Positions 49,401 through 63,339 are shown, counted from the first letter of the stretch. The stretch is 64,000 nt of DNA from Dipylidium caninum (GCA_017562135.1 QEYB01001217.1:310001-374000); one strand, 5' to 3'. Notes: generated by a model from the sequence alone, not told the origin. Made by a program: numbers and translations.

Positions 49401-52400
49401 ACTGAGCTGTCAAAGCCAAAGGGCCCGCACCATAGCAATACTCGATGGATATTCTGGAATAACTGGTCTACATCTGTCAAATGGAGAAGGCAGAGATATG
49501 AGAGTATTGTATTCGCAATCGCTTGTGACATCTTTATAAATAGGTCACTAGGCGGCGGTTAGAACTTGAACAGTTTCCGTTGAGAAGTGGTATTAATCTA
49601 GACACACCTATTGTTTGCTTGCGAGAATTCATTAAGACTATATGCGTTACCTCTGTTTTTAGCACGTTTGCAGTGGTCTCGGTAAACGCCAGGATCCTGT
49701 CTATTGCCGATTGGAGGTGGATTTAGATAAATGCAACCTGAATTGCGATGTGGGGAAGATGATTGCAAAATATCTGCCGCGCATACGACAACTTACGAGC
49801 ATCTCTCTTCTTGAAAATGGTGAATTTATTGCGGTTTTTCTTTCACGTATTCACCTAATTGTGTCACATTCACACGCCATCAATTTTGGGGTCACAAGTG
49901 ATCCAAATTTACCATTACTGTGCTCATTTTGCACGCCCGCGCATGCATATCTGCTCGACGTTAATCTACAACATGGATGTGAATAGTTGAGGGGCATTAA
50001 GTGGCCAATTGAGAATGTGGGTTTCTGGAAACCGATTTGGAGAGGCGCCAAAGGCCAGCGGAGACGTCCTAATGCCTTAGGTGCCCTCAACGCTTCGGCG
50101 CGGTACTTGGGGAAATTTTCACAAAGTCGAGGAGGCACGGGTAACCAACTTGCCCGCACGCACAACCACACACACAATGCCGTTGGTATGCATGTTCTCA
50201 GGCTATTCGTTGCTTGCACAGCTTCGCCAGTGACGCAAGTAAATCGCAGGCGTTTGAGTTGGAATGCACCTGTGGGAGTGCCGAGTTAGGCACGTCTCAG
50301 CAATGCGATTACAACCTCCACCGATGTAATTTGGGTGCATTAAACAACCACAATCACATTAGTTCCCCGTGGCGGTTGCTACTTTTTTCTACCCCTATTT
50401 TCGTGACCTAAAACCGGCTGCCTTTATTGAGCATAGAAGAGATGAGCATGTGATGTTTTTTTTAGTAGTGGAGGATGTTTTTTTTAGTAGTGGAGGATGG
50501 GGACAGTCATAATTTTATGAACTCTCTTATTCAGTGTATGAACTTTTGGTCCTTTTCTGTTTGAGCGTCATTTGTTTGTCCTCAGCCTTTAAAGATGCCA
50601 CTGTTCAAATTGTCAGATGCCTGCCTAGTTGCTGCAACCTGACTCAAATTGCCTTGGGCACTCGGAAGTCGCCGTCGTAAGCGTCGCTTTTACACTCATT
50701 TTCCCCTATTTGTACGCACTTCACTTGTGCCGCGATATTTGAGAAGTCGCCCGATCTGATTTTGAATTGAGCGCCCCAGGGAGCTTTGGCCTTCGCTCAT
50801 GGCCGAGCATAATGTGATTTTGCCGAGAAGTGTTTGCATAACCACACCACGAGCATTTGTTTGTGCCTGAGAAAAATTGAGTTGGTGGGTTAACGCTGGT
50901 AAGAATACTACGCGGATCGCCAGGTCTTCCCCTCTTAAAGGGGAGAGATTTGCTACGTAATGGTGGCCCATTTGCATTTTATTCTACTTTCTTTGCCTAA
51001 TCCTTCTACTTTCAGCCCCTCAGTCACCCTAACTGAGCTGGCACAAGTCCTCTCCACCCCTTCGTGTGTAAGTTTAGCGACGTCTTTATTTTCTCGTCCG
51101 CAAAGAATGGGACACTCTAAAAATTCCTGTCGTTTCTTTAAGTAGTTTATTTTAACGTTTCGCGTGGTAACCCCACAAGACGTATGCCTTAAATGGTGCC
51201 AACATTTAAGTGGCATTAAGGAAAGCGTAAAACACTCCTGTTAATGGAGTGGCAGACAAAAATGACAAGTTTAACTGTTTGCCCTCACATACACTGTGAG
51301 TGCGTTACACCTTACAAGTCTTATGTGAAGGCAGAAGTCTTGAGTAGACAGTGTCTAACATGTGAATACTTTCTCCTCTCCTTTGAAGTAGCAGGGTAGA
51401 GAGGTTTGCAAGGGTCGGCGAGAGACGCAACCGCCTTACCGTCTGCTATTTTGCCTGCCTACAGAGCGTGAAGAGGCTGGTGGTCGGGGTGTTGGGCGAC
51501 AATGCGGAAATGTGCAGTTTCCTGGAGGTCATTCCAAGCCTTGGCGAGGGACTCACCTACCTGGACATCAGTTGTTACGGCCTCAGCGATGAAGAGTCTG
51601 CCTGCATCTTCCGCTTACTCCGCAGGGCTAGCTCTACAGTTCCCTTCACTCTAATTTTCAACATCAGTAACTTCACTGACGAGGTAAAATCTCATTTTAT
51701 GGTGTTAAGTTGTTTTCAAATTCAATAGCGTGGCTTGCCAACTCAATCCACTTGCTTTTATGCTATCATCAGCGATGTTGGAGGATAACTTAGGTTCCAA
51801 CTAAGGCTACCTTCATTTTACTGAATCACTAACGTCATTTTCAATTTCTTGTACCTTTCTACGATGCACACTTTGTGTAGTTTCTGAGTTGAGAAGCCAA
51901 CTAATTGGGGATTTATATAAAACGATTCCACATCGAAATTTCACTTTGTCCTCACCATAGACGAAGAAGCACCTGATGCAATTGTTAAGCCACAAGTGGC
52001 CTTTACGCAAAATCTTCATTCCAAATCGACTTTTCATTGCTGAAAGTGGTCAAGCTACCATTGTCATGACTGAAGTAAGTGGTTGTATACATTTTGCCAC
52101 TTTATTCCATGTTTTCCACATTTGTTTGCCTCCAAATCTAAGGGCGTCAAGACAATTTGTCACACTAGGAGGTTATGAAATCTCACCTCTTACCTCATCC
52201 TCTTAGCTATTTCTGTTCGAACGCGGCGATTCTACCCTATCTTTACTAATTTTCGCCTCGCTTCTTTATTTCCAGTCCGAAACCTCAAAGTCAATCACAT
52301 TGCCTCGTACTAAACTTCCACTTGAGCTGGGAAAATTCCAGGACGCTCTTATAACTCCTTCGATGGATTTGTGTCGTGCTGAACTTGTAAGCTGCGCGAC

Positions 52401-55400
52401 ATGGTGCCGTTCTTTTACTTTACAAAATTGGTTTACTCATTAACCCTCCGATACTACTGACGTCCGCCGGGAGTAGTATCTTCAAACCAAAGCATACAGC
52501 TTCTCGGACACAATGTTGAATCCTTTAACTCATTTATTTCCCCTTTTGATCTAGCAAATCACTAGTAATTTAGCGCTCCTACATCGATTGTATAGCACAT
52601 GGTCATTTTTGCATTTATTCTAAATCAAGAGCTCCTTGCACCAAAATGTGTACTGATTCTTCAAATTCCTCTTCCACCACACCCACCAACACCACCAGCA
52701 TTGCCATCATCGGCATCATGTCATAACCGTTGCCTGGTTCTTGACTATTTCCCAGGAATTGAATCAGCTGGAACTTCAACTAAAAAAACGATTTCCTAGA
52801 AACAATGTTGAACAGATCGAGAACGTCTATCCCGATCTTAAGGGGGCCAGAATGAATCTACATGAATGCTCACAATTACCCTCGATGCATGTTGAACTCT
52901 TGGAGGCAGCTCTAAATGCCGAGAGGTGCAATCGTGCAGTCAATGGCACTTTGAAGAGTCTTGAAGACACACTCAAAGTATGATGACCATGCAGGTCTTT
53001 GTTGTTTCAATTTCTTTTCTTAACTTCACTCAAACATTTGGGCGTACATAATGCAGGAGTATAGAACCCACAACTGTTCCTTTTTCATCGTCTAGATCGT
53101 ATGTCTCTGCTAATTTTTTTTGCTTTGTTGCCGTTCTAGAAGTCTCTTAATGCCTTCTGTGAAGAAAGTTGCCAGTGTTTGAAGGATATTATCCATTCCA
53201 AATTCAGGCAGTCCTACGTGTCAGTGAACAAATTCTCCCAAGAACTTTCGGAAAGTGCTGCGAACATTGCTTCTGAACTGCTTAATCAAAATGCCGAATC
53301 TATTCGGTCACTGGTAAGGACTTGTTGTCGGTGAATGGCAATGAAATTCTACCGCATCTCATACCTTCTCCTTTTTCCCCTTTCACCTTTAGTTTCTGCA
53401 AATGAATACGAGGATGGTAGAGAAGATGTTACTCGAAATAATGAATGGGCTTAAGGATGTGCTCAACACAAGTATTTGTCATTTCCCCGAAAGCATCGAT
53501 TTGAAACCTGCCGATCCAATAAAGTCCTCAGGCAGTGAATATGTGAGTTTTTTTTGTATTTCCTTCCTGATACTTCACGTGAGGCTACTTGTCATTAGCA
53601 TTGCCAGCGAAACTCAGTCTCAGGAAGAAGAAGAAGAAGAAGTTCCCAACACGTCTATGATGTCGTCAGTGCGTTGGGCTAGATAACTGTTCAAAGGGGG
53701 ATGAAAGTTGAGAGTGGTCGATCGGATGTCCGGTGATATGCGCCCCGAGGGGGGGGGGGAGGAATCGGACTAACGTGATAAGCGGCTTTTGGAAAATAGA
53801 AGGACTTTTATGTACCACCGAAAAGTGGTTTCACTTCCCCATTTTCTCGGGAGATTTCGTCTGCCCAAAGGGAGTTCTGTGAGGCGGTCCCCTAATGCAC
53901 CTCCTCTTTTCCTTCTCCTTCTTGTTCTTCTTCTGTTCTTGCTATCTGTCATTCTATTACTTGACTACCTTGAAGATGGCGCTTCGTTCCTGGTCCATTG
54001 CAAAAAATTACCACTCCACAGTCAATATGGAGTTCTTTTGTTTCGCAGTCTTATTTCAGGTAGTTTCGGGGCAAAAAAGGAATTTGCTGGTCAAGGGTAG
54101 ACCCAATTCCTCAGTTAATGAAAGCAAGGCGGTACCCCTTGACTTGACTCCAACCACGTGTCATTCATTCAGATCTGCTTATACATGAATTACTCCCTCA
54201 AAAACCACCTTTCTGGTGAGAAAGTTCAGGCTACTCTTTCCCTTGAAGGAAGTGAAGTAGTCGGTAGTGAAGGACTGCTTTCATTGCTTACAAAATACTG
54301 CATCTTTTCTTTTTCAGGTATCTTTCAATTCGCTTCAAGTGCCGAAGATAGTTGGTTAGTGTTACATACTACTCCTGTCGTATGTTGTTGTGGAGCATAA
54401 CGTGTTTGCCGTCTCTTTCTCTTAATTAGACCACCTTTTAAGTAGTGTGATTAGCAGGAGAGAATTAAATCAGACCGAACTCTTGCCGAGATTGCCTCGA
54501 CACCGTGTCATTCATGCATGTTGACGTGTAGGCGGCTCTACCGTCTTCTGCAATTAAGCTCCATTTACAAATTTCAGGCGAAAATGGAAAACCTGGTGGT
54601 AAGATTACCTAATAACCACGCCACATGGCTCTTCTACTTGTATTTAACCATTTATTTCGTCTTATGACTTAACATATTTGAACACTAACCTGCGTCTACG
54701 ACACCCTTTCCTCGACAATCCCCCCCCTGCCTTTCATCCCCCCCTCTCCGCCTCGACTGTAAATGGAAGCTTCGTTACCAACGCTGGTATAAAGAGTACA
54801 TAAAAAACCCCCACTTTCATCCGCAGTAAGCGTACTTTTGTTGTCTTGTAGGTCATAGTTGTCAACAGAGAGTCTCTCTTCTCGCAGGTAGTTGTCAAAT
54901 ACAATTACACAGTCGAACTAAGTCACACATTGAGGACGATTTAAGATGTCCTTTTCAAAAAAACCCCTTAAATTGAAAGCAACCCTGTGAATAGTCCCTC
55001 CACATAACTCCTCCACCAGAATGTAACTACGCCTTTCCATCTTTGTTTTTGCATTTCCATCGTGTGTCCGATTACGTTATGTTGATAAAAAACTGTCACG
55101 GTGGTCAGGAAGTAATCTATTTTGATGACATTTGAACCCAAAAATGCCTTATTTAGTGCAACTGAACTGCATCTGAATGAAATGTTTGGCGGGTTCAGCC
55201 CTCGAATATGTCTCTCAACGCCTATTCCTTCCGCACTTTCTTCTTTACGTCTTCTTCCCCTCTGTCGGCTTGAAGACCCAGACGTAACGCTAAAGGGGGC
55301 CCATGCCAGTCCACTCCTTCCATCTGAACGCTTCCCGCTCACCGGGTCGCTTTCTCTTGATAGGATCCGTTGAGGGTTGCAATTCTATGCACATCCGTCC

Positions 55401-58400
55401 CCTTCTCCTAAACCCTCGTTAGACTTTCTTCTCTTCTCTTCCACCCACCTCAGTCCAAATTACTTTTAATGTGGCGCAATTGCCATAGTTTGTGTCTTTA
55501 AATCCCAAATGTCTAAATACCCGCGTTCTATTAATCACCGAAGTGTCTTCCTCTCTGATGAACAAAAAAGTGGCATTAAGCGTTGATGCTCTCCACTACT
55601 GCCCGAAGTCTTCACCACCGTGGTATCGTATTTTCCCTTGGTGTTTGTCTTCTTCGCGTTTTGAGCATCAAATAAACTACTAGTTCCGACCCTTTTCAGA
55701 AGGAAAAGTTGACTCCTTTTAAATTCGCTTTTTCACCATCTTCAGTAGATCCTTTTTAAGATATATTTTCAAGGTTAAGAAAGAAAACTTATGGAAGTGG
55801 CCTCAGAACGGTCACAGACACCTTTAATGGACACCTGCATTGATGGACACGCAAATCAGGTGATAATAACTCTGATGTCTTTCGATTCTATCGCTTCCTT
55901 TGTCTTTACAGAAAGTAACATGATGTACCGGCAAATCGAAACGCCACTCCCTCGTAGCAGTAAGCTCTGACTACCATTTCTCCGGCATTCTACATCTTTA
56001 GAAATGGATGTGGTTAGTGTACATGAGGAAGATAACTCATCCGTCTCTTCTTATCCCAGCTTCGCTCTCGAACAAACCACCCTCTATCTCCTCTCCGGAC
56101 AAAGTTAACTCGGAGTACGGTTAGTCAAATTTTTCTTAGCTTCCTTTTCTAAAAAATGTCCCTTATCATTCTCTGATGGTAATTCTTATTGTCGAGTAGG
56201 GTTCTAACAATCGCGGGGGTACTTTATACCCTCGCGTTGTGCGCGAAGCAGCCCTTTTCCTTCAGACGAATTTTCACAAGTAGGTTTCGTGGAAGCAAAA
56301 TAATATAAATAGAGATACGAAGAATGTTAGCACAGCTCAAATACGCGCACATTTTGCCATTGTGCGGGGGACTTGGACGGCTATGCGCATTTTTGCCGCC
56401 ATCCGTTGCCATCTTGCTACACGGCATCCCTAAATTCACAATCTCAGCCTTCTTCAAGTTGATATTTCGGCCTAAGGGTTGTCGAAGTGGTGAATGTTAA
56501 CACCTCGTTGAATTCTCCCCTCAGGTATAAAGCGGTGGCTCTATGAAATCGCAACAAATTTGAAATTATCCTCATAATGACCGTTATTAAAATTCATTCA
56601 CCCGGCAGAACACTTCAATGCAATTTCTTTTTCACTTAAGTTAATTGGCGAAATCTCTCTCTCTATGCACTTTGTACAGCCAACTACCGTGATACAACCT
56701 GTTATTCTTCAGAGGTCTGCTGTACTAACTTGCACCATCTCTTCATGATTACAGATGAAGTTTCGAGTTCTTACCCCCTCCAGGCGGTCGTTATTCGACC
56801 CTCTCGCCAAAGAAAACACGAGGCTACAACAATTATCCACACCGACGTTAGCGAGGTTATCCACGGACCTGTAGACACCGCAGGCCTCTTCCGGACCTCC
56901 TATCCTCTGTCTGAAGGCGATAACGAAGAAATTGAGGGGTAAGGCGATTGCACGTAGGGGAAATTGCGTCATTTTGTGAAACGTCTTTTTCCTTAAAGAC
57001 ATTATCACAAGCGAATAAACACGTGCCCGTATCGGGTTCGTCCAACCAGTGCAGGTTTAGCTTGCAGACTGCGTTAATGCCTAACATGGGGAGGTGCTCT
57101 CACAATAACCCTTTGGCTATTAAGCCACGAAATCCAGAACTGTCTCTATTTTGCACATTTTCTGGGTAATAACAGTTTAATCTTCTTTATGAGTCGGTGT
57201 CCCCAACCCATACGATCTGCTTTGCATACGATGATTAATGCGGAGTCATTAAATCAAAAACCTTCAAACACACTGCAATAATGGTAAATTTATTCGTTGT
57301 ATATTTATGGAAAAGGCTCACTAGTGTGCATTTTAGGGGCCGATCGCTCTTCTTTTGAAGGTTTGGCAGATTTGATGCCTACTTGGTTCCGCGTTACTAA
57401 TGGATAAGCTTCCATCAGGAGGAAGGTGAAACCCATCACCACCTGAGGAAATCGCAATTGTGATTGAAATTGATTTCACTTTCCCCCACCGCAGGGATAC
57501 AGATGACAGTTCTGATGGGTCGGGTCCGAAACAACCACCTCCTGGGGTACCTCTCCTGGGGAAAACTGTGTTCCCAGGGCTGCCGACTATTACTCGCGAG
57601 GTATTAAAAAAGCAGGAGGGCTGTTTGACCAGAGTGACCCCCGTCTCTCCTCCAAGTAAATTACAGTATGAAACTTTATTACCATTTTCCTCTATCCAAG
57701 GAATGCCAAGTAGTCATCTTTTTTGAAGGGGTGAAGATTATTTAGTGTTAAGTCTACTCAAAGAAAAAGGATCAGGTGATTTTTAGCACAGGTAACATGA
57801 GTACAATTTCATATGTTCAATGCAAAAAAAATTAAAGACGATAAAACTTGAGATTCACCAAACCAATGGCAAATAACGTTGATTTCGTTTTCTGCCCATG
57901 CGTTTCAAAAAGGCGCTACGTCGTCGAAAAATAAGGTAATAATGCTTTCATAATTCAAACTATTGAATCAAAGGAATCGGAAGAGAACAATTTCCTGTCA
58001 AGGTGTTATTTAACGTTGGATTGTAGGAAAACCACCAATTATCCGCTAATTGTGTGCTGCCTTTAAATTGAGTGGTATTCAACTCTTGTTAAGTTGCTAT
58101 AATTTAGAAAAATCATTATTTCCTAACAGGAATTTTCAAATACCTTTCAAAACATTTTATATGGTGGCACAAACCGCCTTTGGAGGTTTGGCGAAGTCAA
58201 TTGAGAAGCAGAGACACTTTCTTATTTCCTAAGACGACGAACTTTACCTTTTTCTCGGAATTCTATGAATATGAACATATACATGCTCTTTTAAGCCTCT
58301 CCCAAGTCGACAGACCTCAATGAAAGCGTCCGGAGTGTCGCTTTACTGAGAAATCGCTTTGAAAGTGGGGTACTTGCCCGAACACTTCAACCGATTCCAA

Positions 58401-58468
58401 GGCAGCTACCGCCTTCGAACAAGGAAACCGAAGACCGCCCTCTTCCCCCTCTGCCGGAACGAAAATAG
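46488..58468 (+). CDS. CARMIL: CARMIL-type leucine-rich-repeat regulator of actin capping protein, about 20 exons
   Basis: CARMIL (LRRC16) proteins bind and uncap capping protein at actin barbed ends. Exon 1 (46488-46577) and a block at 46739-46862 (LEVIFADGTS...WKNYFPS) fit the PH-like N-terminus; joins between 46578 and 47079 are unresolved. Phase-consistent LRR exons follow: 47080-47229, 47378-47466, 47586-47853, 48044-48121, 48310-48483, 49663-49819, 50586-50676, 51467-51683 and 51961-52074. They show LRSLIVRNAQLKR, LEVLNLSGNKLNEDDL, LTYLDISCYGLSDEES and PLRKIFIPNRLF, parallel to TLRFMPIPMYD of human CARMIL1. Helical dimerisation exons are 52276-52386, 52756-52977, 53140-53313 and 53393-53542. 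The tail has 56755-56938, proline-rich 57495-57655 and 58314-58468, ending RPLPPLPERK, an SH3-type ligand. Exons between 53543 and 56754, where the capping-protein-interaction motif should lie, are not resolved. AATAAA at 59174-59179 may end the transcript. Confidence 0.82.
50452..50495. repeat. Perfect 22-base tandem duplication
   Basis: The 22-base unit beginning GATG, then eight T, then AGTAGTGGAG occurs twice head to tail (50452-50473 and 50474-50495) inside a CARMIL intron, 90 bases before the acceptor at 50585. A third partial GATG follows. Confidence 0.95.
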
Positions 58469-59306
58469 GTAATTCGCTCTCTTTAAAACTCGTTAATACT
58501 AAGGCCGAATAAGGGAAATCCTTTCTAAAAAAGGCTTTCTTCCTTTCTCCAACAATGAGTGATTATGGCCAACGTACTTTTGCCAGTGAATTTCGATCCC
58601 GATTAGTCTTCATGTAGACGAGATTCTCTTTCATCAAGAGTTCCTATCCTCACTGAACCTAAGTAACTGCGCTCTGTAATTTTCGCTTAAGCAAACCCAA
58701 TACTTTTGCCTTTTAAAAACTTGACCATGATTTTCCCCGTTTTAACGACGGTACTGACCATTACGTATCCGGCATTGAGTTACTTCCTGGATTCTACCGC
58801 ACTTTCATTGGCACAAAGTTGCCCTCTAAACCTCCATGCTAATCTTGTCTTCATTGGGGCAGCGATGCCAAGATTTAGCGATATATCATGAGCGAGCATT
58901 ACTTTACTCGCTATTTGCCCTTATCCATCTCTTCCTGTAAACTCTTTATTACTTCAAGTCCAGATAGTCGTTTACTACGCACTAACCAGTTTTTACACAC
59001 ATGGAAGAATCAAATTCGGGTGCTTCCTTAGGTTATGGCGGAAATCGATCATTTTTATACATGACCACAAGACTATATACGCGTCTTTTTCCTAGGAAAC
59101 AAGGAATAACAGACCAAATTGCTTCCCCACCGGCTTCGGAGAAACTTTTCCATTCTTGTGCTTAATTTGATCAAATAAAGTCATTACGCTTTTTCATCTT
59201 AATGCACCTGATTCTTTTGTTCTTATCTTTTCATAGAAATAAGGAAAGACTAGCCCGAATTGCATTTTTCAAATAGCATACTATAAGGAATGAAATGTTA
59301 GTTTAA

Positions 59307-59717
59307 TCAAAATAAAAATTCAAGCCGATATACGATAATGCGACCGTACGTATCAGTAGATTTCTCAAAAATGATAGCAGCGCTTGTGTAAATGTTGCCA
59401 TCAATAAGATTGAAGGACTGAAGACTATTGTTATCGACAGGGTAAAAAAAATGGGAAGACTTGTTGTTTTTCGTCTCATCGGTCCACAATTGAAGAAGAA
59501 CTGCCCCGGCGGAGAAACCGCCCTGGAACTGAATTTTGATGGCAGTAATTCTTAGGGGCTCTTTGAATTCAGCGCGAATCCACTGCGACGCACCAGAATC
59601 TGACTGCCAGCAAGTGTCCAGTCGTCCGTCAAAGAGGAACCATTTGCCGTAGAGTTGAGTGTTTTTATTTAAGACTGAACTGACCGTTAAACGAGAAATA
59701 TATCCCGGCAAACTCAT
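59307..59717 (-). CDS. NR2C2AP: NR2C2AP (TRA16)-like protein, single exon
   Basis: A single open frame of 136 residues, about the length of human NR2C2AP (139). The protein is a discoidin/F5-8C-like beta sandwich. Matching blocks are VSSVLNKNTQLYGKWFLFDG, DTCWQSDSGASQWIRAEF, IKIQFQGGFSAGAVLLQLW, DNNSLQSFNL and the end TDTYGRIIVYRLEFLF. In mammals it binds the orphan nuclear receptor NR2C2 and represses its transactivation; the role in worms is unknown. The start at 59717-59715 (MSLPGYISRLTV) sits close to the conserved N-terminus. The gene is convergent with CARMIL and divergent from SLC12A9. Confidence 0.88.
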   Translation of the reverse strand: MSLPGYISRLTVSSVLNKNTQLYGKWFLFDGRLDTCWQSDSGASQWIRAEFKEPLRITAIKIQFQGGFSAGAVLLQLWTDETKNNKSSHFFYPVDNNSLQSFNLIDGNIYTSAAIIFEKSTDTYGRIIVYRLEFLF

Positions 59718-60964
59718 TGAACACCGGCGGGCAAACGGCTGCTGGAAGTAAAAATATTGATAAAATTTAAAAACCTCTCAACATTACAGATAATTTGTAA
59801 TAGCAGGGTGCAAAAGTACATCGCTCGAAAAAAGAATAGGGCCCGTGAACCTCGTAGGCCTACGCAAAGTTGTCAAACACAAACTAAGAATACACCGGTA
59901 ATGGACGTCCCTAAAAAAAATAGAGATCACGGAATCATCAGGAAGTTTGTGTAGAGGAGAAACCATATTTGGCACGACTAGGTGTCGATCAAGATGTAGG
60001 TCAGCATTTTGAAAGCTATAAATAAGTGGCGCCGGTGTATGAGTTCTTTTTTTTAATGAGTATATCATGGAAATAAATATTATGGACTTCATAAAAAAAA
60101 TTATGTGGCCTAACAATGGTTTCTTCTTGCGAATCCAACATGATTTGATGTGTACGCAGGAATGAGGCAGCAGTAAACGTACATAATCCTCCATAGAGGG
60201 CTTCATAAAGTAGTCATCTCTAACGATTAAATCTCTAGCGAAAACTCTCTATCGCAGATATGCGTTGTAATGGATAGGTATAATCCCAAAAGGTGTGGAG
60301 GAACAAAAATAATAGGGAACCGGGCTATCATGCGCAAGAGGACAAGGTTGGAATTTTTGGAAATTGAAACAAAGTGACTTTTGATACAGATGATCGTGTT
60401 TTTTATCGTTAGACACTTAATAACATAATGTTCTAGCCTTAAGATTAATTTCTCATGTGTATTTCATCATACTTTAACTGCAACACATATCTAACAAAAC
60501 ATTTTCCAGGAGCGTCAGCAGCTAACCTAAGATTCATCGGTAAGTGCCCCTTTGAAAAATCGTTCCTTACGGAGAGCCTACGTCTTCCTCTGGCTCACTC
60601 TGCGGCCGCGTTTGACGACGTTTCGCTTGATTCACGCTGTAGGGTGCGCCCATGACGGTGTACTTTTAAATTCGTTCCATTAATTACAAAACCAGAATAT
60701 TTAAAAATGCTCGTAATGGTTTAGTTTTAGCAGCCTGCTCAACGTTTTCCTAGTGCTCTTTTATTAGGGCGCTATTAAATTTTCTTAAAATTTTCCGTCT
60801 GTAAGTTACTTAGGTTTCAACACTACTTGCACCTATTTTAAATGGTTCTTCTTTTCCGTTAATTTCCCACTATATTTGAGAATTTGCTCATTTCCCGTCG
60901 GCCCGTTTGCTCACTCGCTCCCTTAATCTGTCTCCGATGTAACTCCCGTCACCTGTTTTGAGTT
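59718..60964. other. Divergent promoter region between NR2C2AP and SLC12A9
   Basis: About 1.25 kb, AT-rich, without a supported gene. A minus-strand frame at 59784-60206 has mixed hydrophobic and His/Arg-rich sequence but no family signal. 5' UTR exons of either neighbour may lie here. Confidence 0.45.
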
Positions 60965-63339
60965 ATGGCTGACGTACTTCGCCCTCGAACTGTATCGAGA
61001 CGCGTTCTTGGAACATTTGGCGGTGTGTTTGTTCTTGTTACCTTATCTCAATTCAGCAGCGTAATATTTCTTCGTTTGGGTAAGTTCCTTGTTTACATGC
61101 TATCAAATAAGGTTTCCTGATTGGGCAAGCCGGGTTGATAACCACAATCTTGCAATTTTGTCTCGCTTACTTCATTCTACTCTTGACTATCTTCTCAATT
61201 TGCGCCATCAGCACTAATGGTGCTATCGAAGGCGGTGGAGTGTACTGTATTCCTTTTAATCTTCTCTTATTCCTCACATTTATACAACAATATGAGGTCT
61301 TCCTTAACTAAAGTTAGTCATGCTTAGTCGCGTGTTGGGTCCCGAATTTGGTGGCGCCGTCGGAGTTGCTTTTTATTTCTCTCAAGTCTTCTGTGCTGCT
61401 TTGTATATCGCTGCCTTTGTCGAAACCATTTGCGCGAATTGTGGACCAGGTGGTTAGTAAACTTTTGTGATCCATCACCTTTGGCTTGATTTTTTTTAAT
61501 ATTCGACTGGTTATTATTATATCTACATATTTGCTTTTTGTTTATAGGTATTCTTGTCAATGGTGGATTACCCAGCGTTACTTTCTGGTGGAAGTATCTT
61601 TATGCCACCATCGTTAATCTCATTTGCCTTTTGATTCTTTGCATAGGAAGCCGCATGTTCATGAGGACTAGTGTTTTTATGCTTATGGTGCGTTCTTAAC
61701 TTTTCCATATTTTTCGGTTATTCGACATTATCTCCAATATATTCTTTTTTTGCGTTATTCGGGATATGAGCAAGGTTATACCGCCGAATTGCGTTTTTTT
61801 CACTTTGGTTATTTTCATCCTTTATTACTTATTTTAATGCTTGCCCTCTATTAATGTTCCCTTTGGGAAAAAAAGTTGAATTTGTATGTTAAGCAAACAT
61901 TATTCCGAGGAATTTGCAAAACTGATTCTTCGCTATTGCTTGGTCAGATAATTGTAGAGTACTATATATTCCTTTACTTGATTAAGTTTTTGCTGCTTAG
62001 AAATATTCCACCTTACAAAAAAACAGTAGCATGAACTGCTTCGTTGTTATATTCGAGACTTCTTTCTTTTCTAAGTTTTCTCTCGAGCATTTATTTGCTA
62101 ACATAACCCCGCTTTTCCTGTAAATATATTTATCTTCCACTTTGCACTTCCCGCGATATTCTATAAACTCTCCATCAGTTCCTAGTAATTAACTTATTTC
62201 TTCCCATCCATTTCTATCATATCGATTATACCTTGTTCTCACTTTCTTAATACTTCAAATCGTGAAATGTGTTATCCTCTTCTTTTCTGACTATGTTTAG
62301 CATCATATTTGCGCTAATTTTAGTAAACATTATGCTTCGTTTACAGCTCGTCTTTGGCGTGATAGTTTTCGTAGCATCTAGTTTCTTCCAAACACCTTTT
62401 GATGTGGCCGTGCCACGAGTTAATGGCTTAGTCTACAACCACAGCGATATCAATCAGACCACCGTAATGGTTCCTTTCACTGGCTTTAACTTAATCTCAC
62501 TTCGAGAAAACCTCTTTTGTGAGTTGCCATTTCGTTATTTCTCCTCTTTTTTGTGTTCTTAATATACCTCAAACGGAGTCTCTCTGTGATATAGCTAACT
62601 ACACAATAGACTATGAGAGTTGTAACCAAATGAACTTCGTTATTCTCTTTGCTGTCCTCTTTTCGGGTGTCACAGGTATTATGAATGGCGCCAACATGTC
62701 AGGTAGGTTATTTCGGACGTTTTCTTGTATGTTAATGTACGATTGCTTCCTTGTTCACTATTCATAGAGTGATTAAAGTTAGTTTGTGGGAAACTTATAA
62801 TCCACTTCATAGAGCACGGGTTCGGGAATATTCCCATTTCTCTGTTTTTATTAGGAATCTTGTCTGAATTACTCAAGGGAACTTTAACTTACCTCGCCCA
62901 TTTCCAGTGGTCAGTCCTGTCGACATTAAGCGTTGTTTCTACCGATCGCGCAATCTTGCTGTTGTTTTATGGTCTCATATTACATATTTGTAGGAAAACG
63001 AACTATAATTGTCTGGTCTGCCCCCCTTAGAATGCTCCTTTGAAAAGTTGGGGACATTTACTTCATAGCGAGAAGGAATAGATTGATGGGGATGATGTTG
63101 TTAAAATGCCTTCCTAACCGAAAGAACATCTTTGAAAGGAAATATGGAATGTCCCAGAGGTGTCTGAAAGTTGCCTTTTTCCCTAAATAATGTATTCATT
63201 ACATTAATTATTTTTGTAATCCATCAGGCGAACTAAAGAAACCGTCGGTGTCCATCCCAAAGGGTACACTTGGAGCAGCTGGGACCACGTTGTGTGTTTA
63301 CCTCGTTATGTCCATCTTGACAGCGGCCACATGTAGCAG
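60965..63339 (+). CDS. SLC12A9: SLC12A9-like cation-chloride cotransporter family member, 5' part, truncated by the window end
   Basis: Exons 60965-61079, 61112-61246, 61318-61452, 61548-61687, 62347-62518, 62595-62702 and 63228-63339 join in phase to about 294 residues; human SLC12A9 has over 900, so the rest lies beyond the window. Recognised in order are [19 protein letters not shown] and IFLRLG (helix 1), [43 protein letters not shown] (helix 3), the fourth-helix exon, the loop with N-glycosylation sites (NHSDINQT) ending [30 protein letters not shown] and [23 protein letters not shown]12A9 (CIP1) regulates other cation-chloride cotransporters in mammals; its own substrate is debated. The start is the first ATG, seven residues before the conserved R-x-V-L-G-T-F. 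Intron 1 is 32 bases. The next exon was not found before 64000. Confidence 0.9.

Noticed and set aside
59784..60206. 140-codon minus-strand frame upstream of NR2C2AP
   Set aside because: No start context, mixed composition and no family resemblance.
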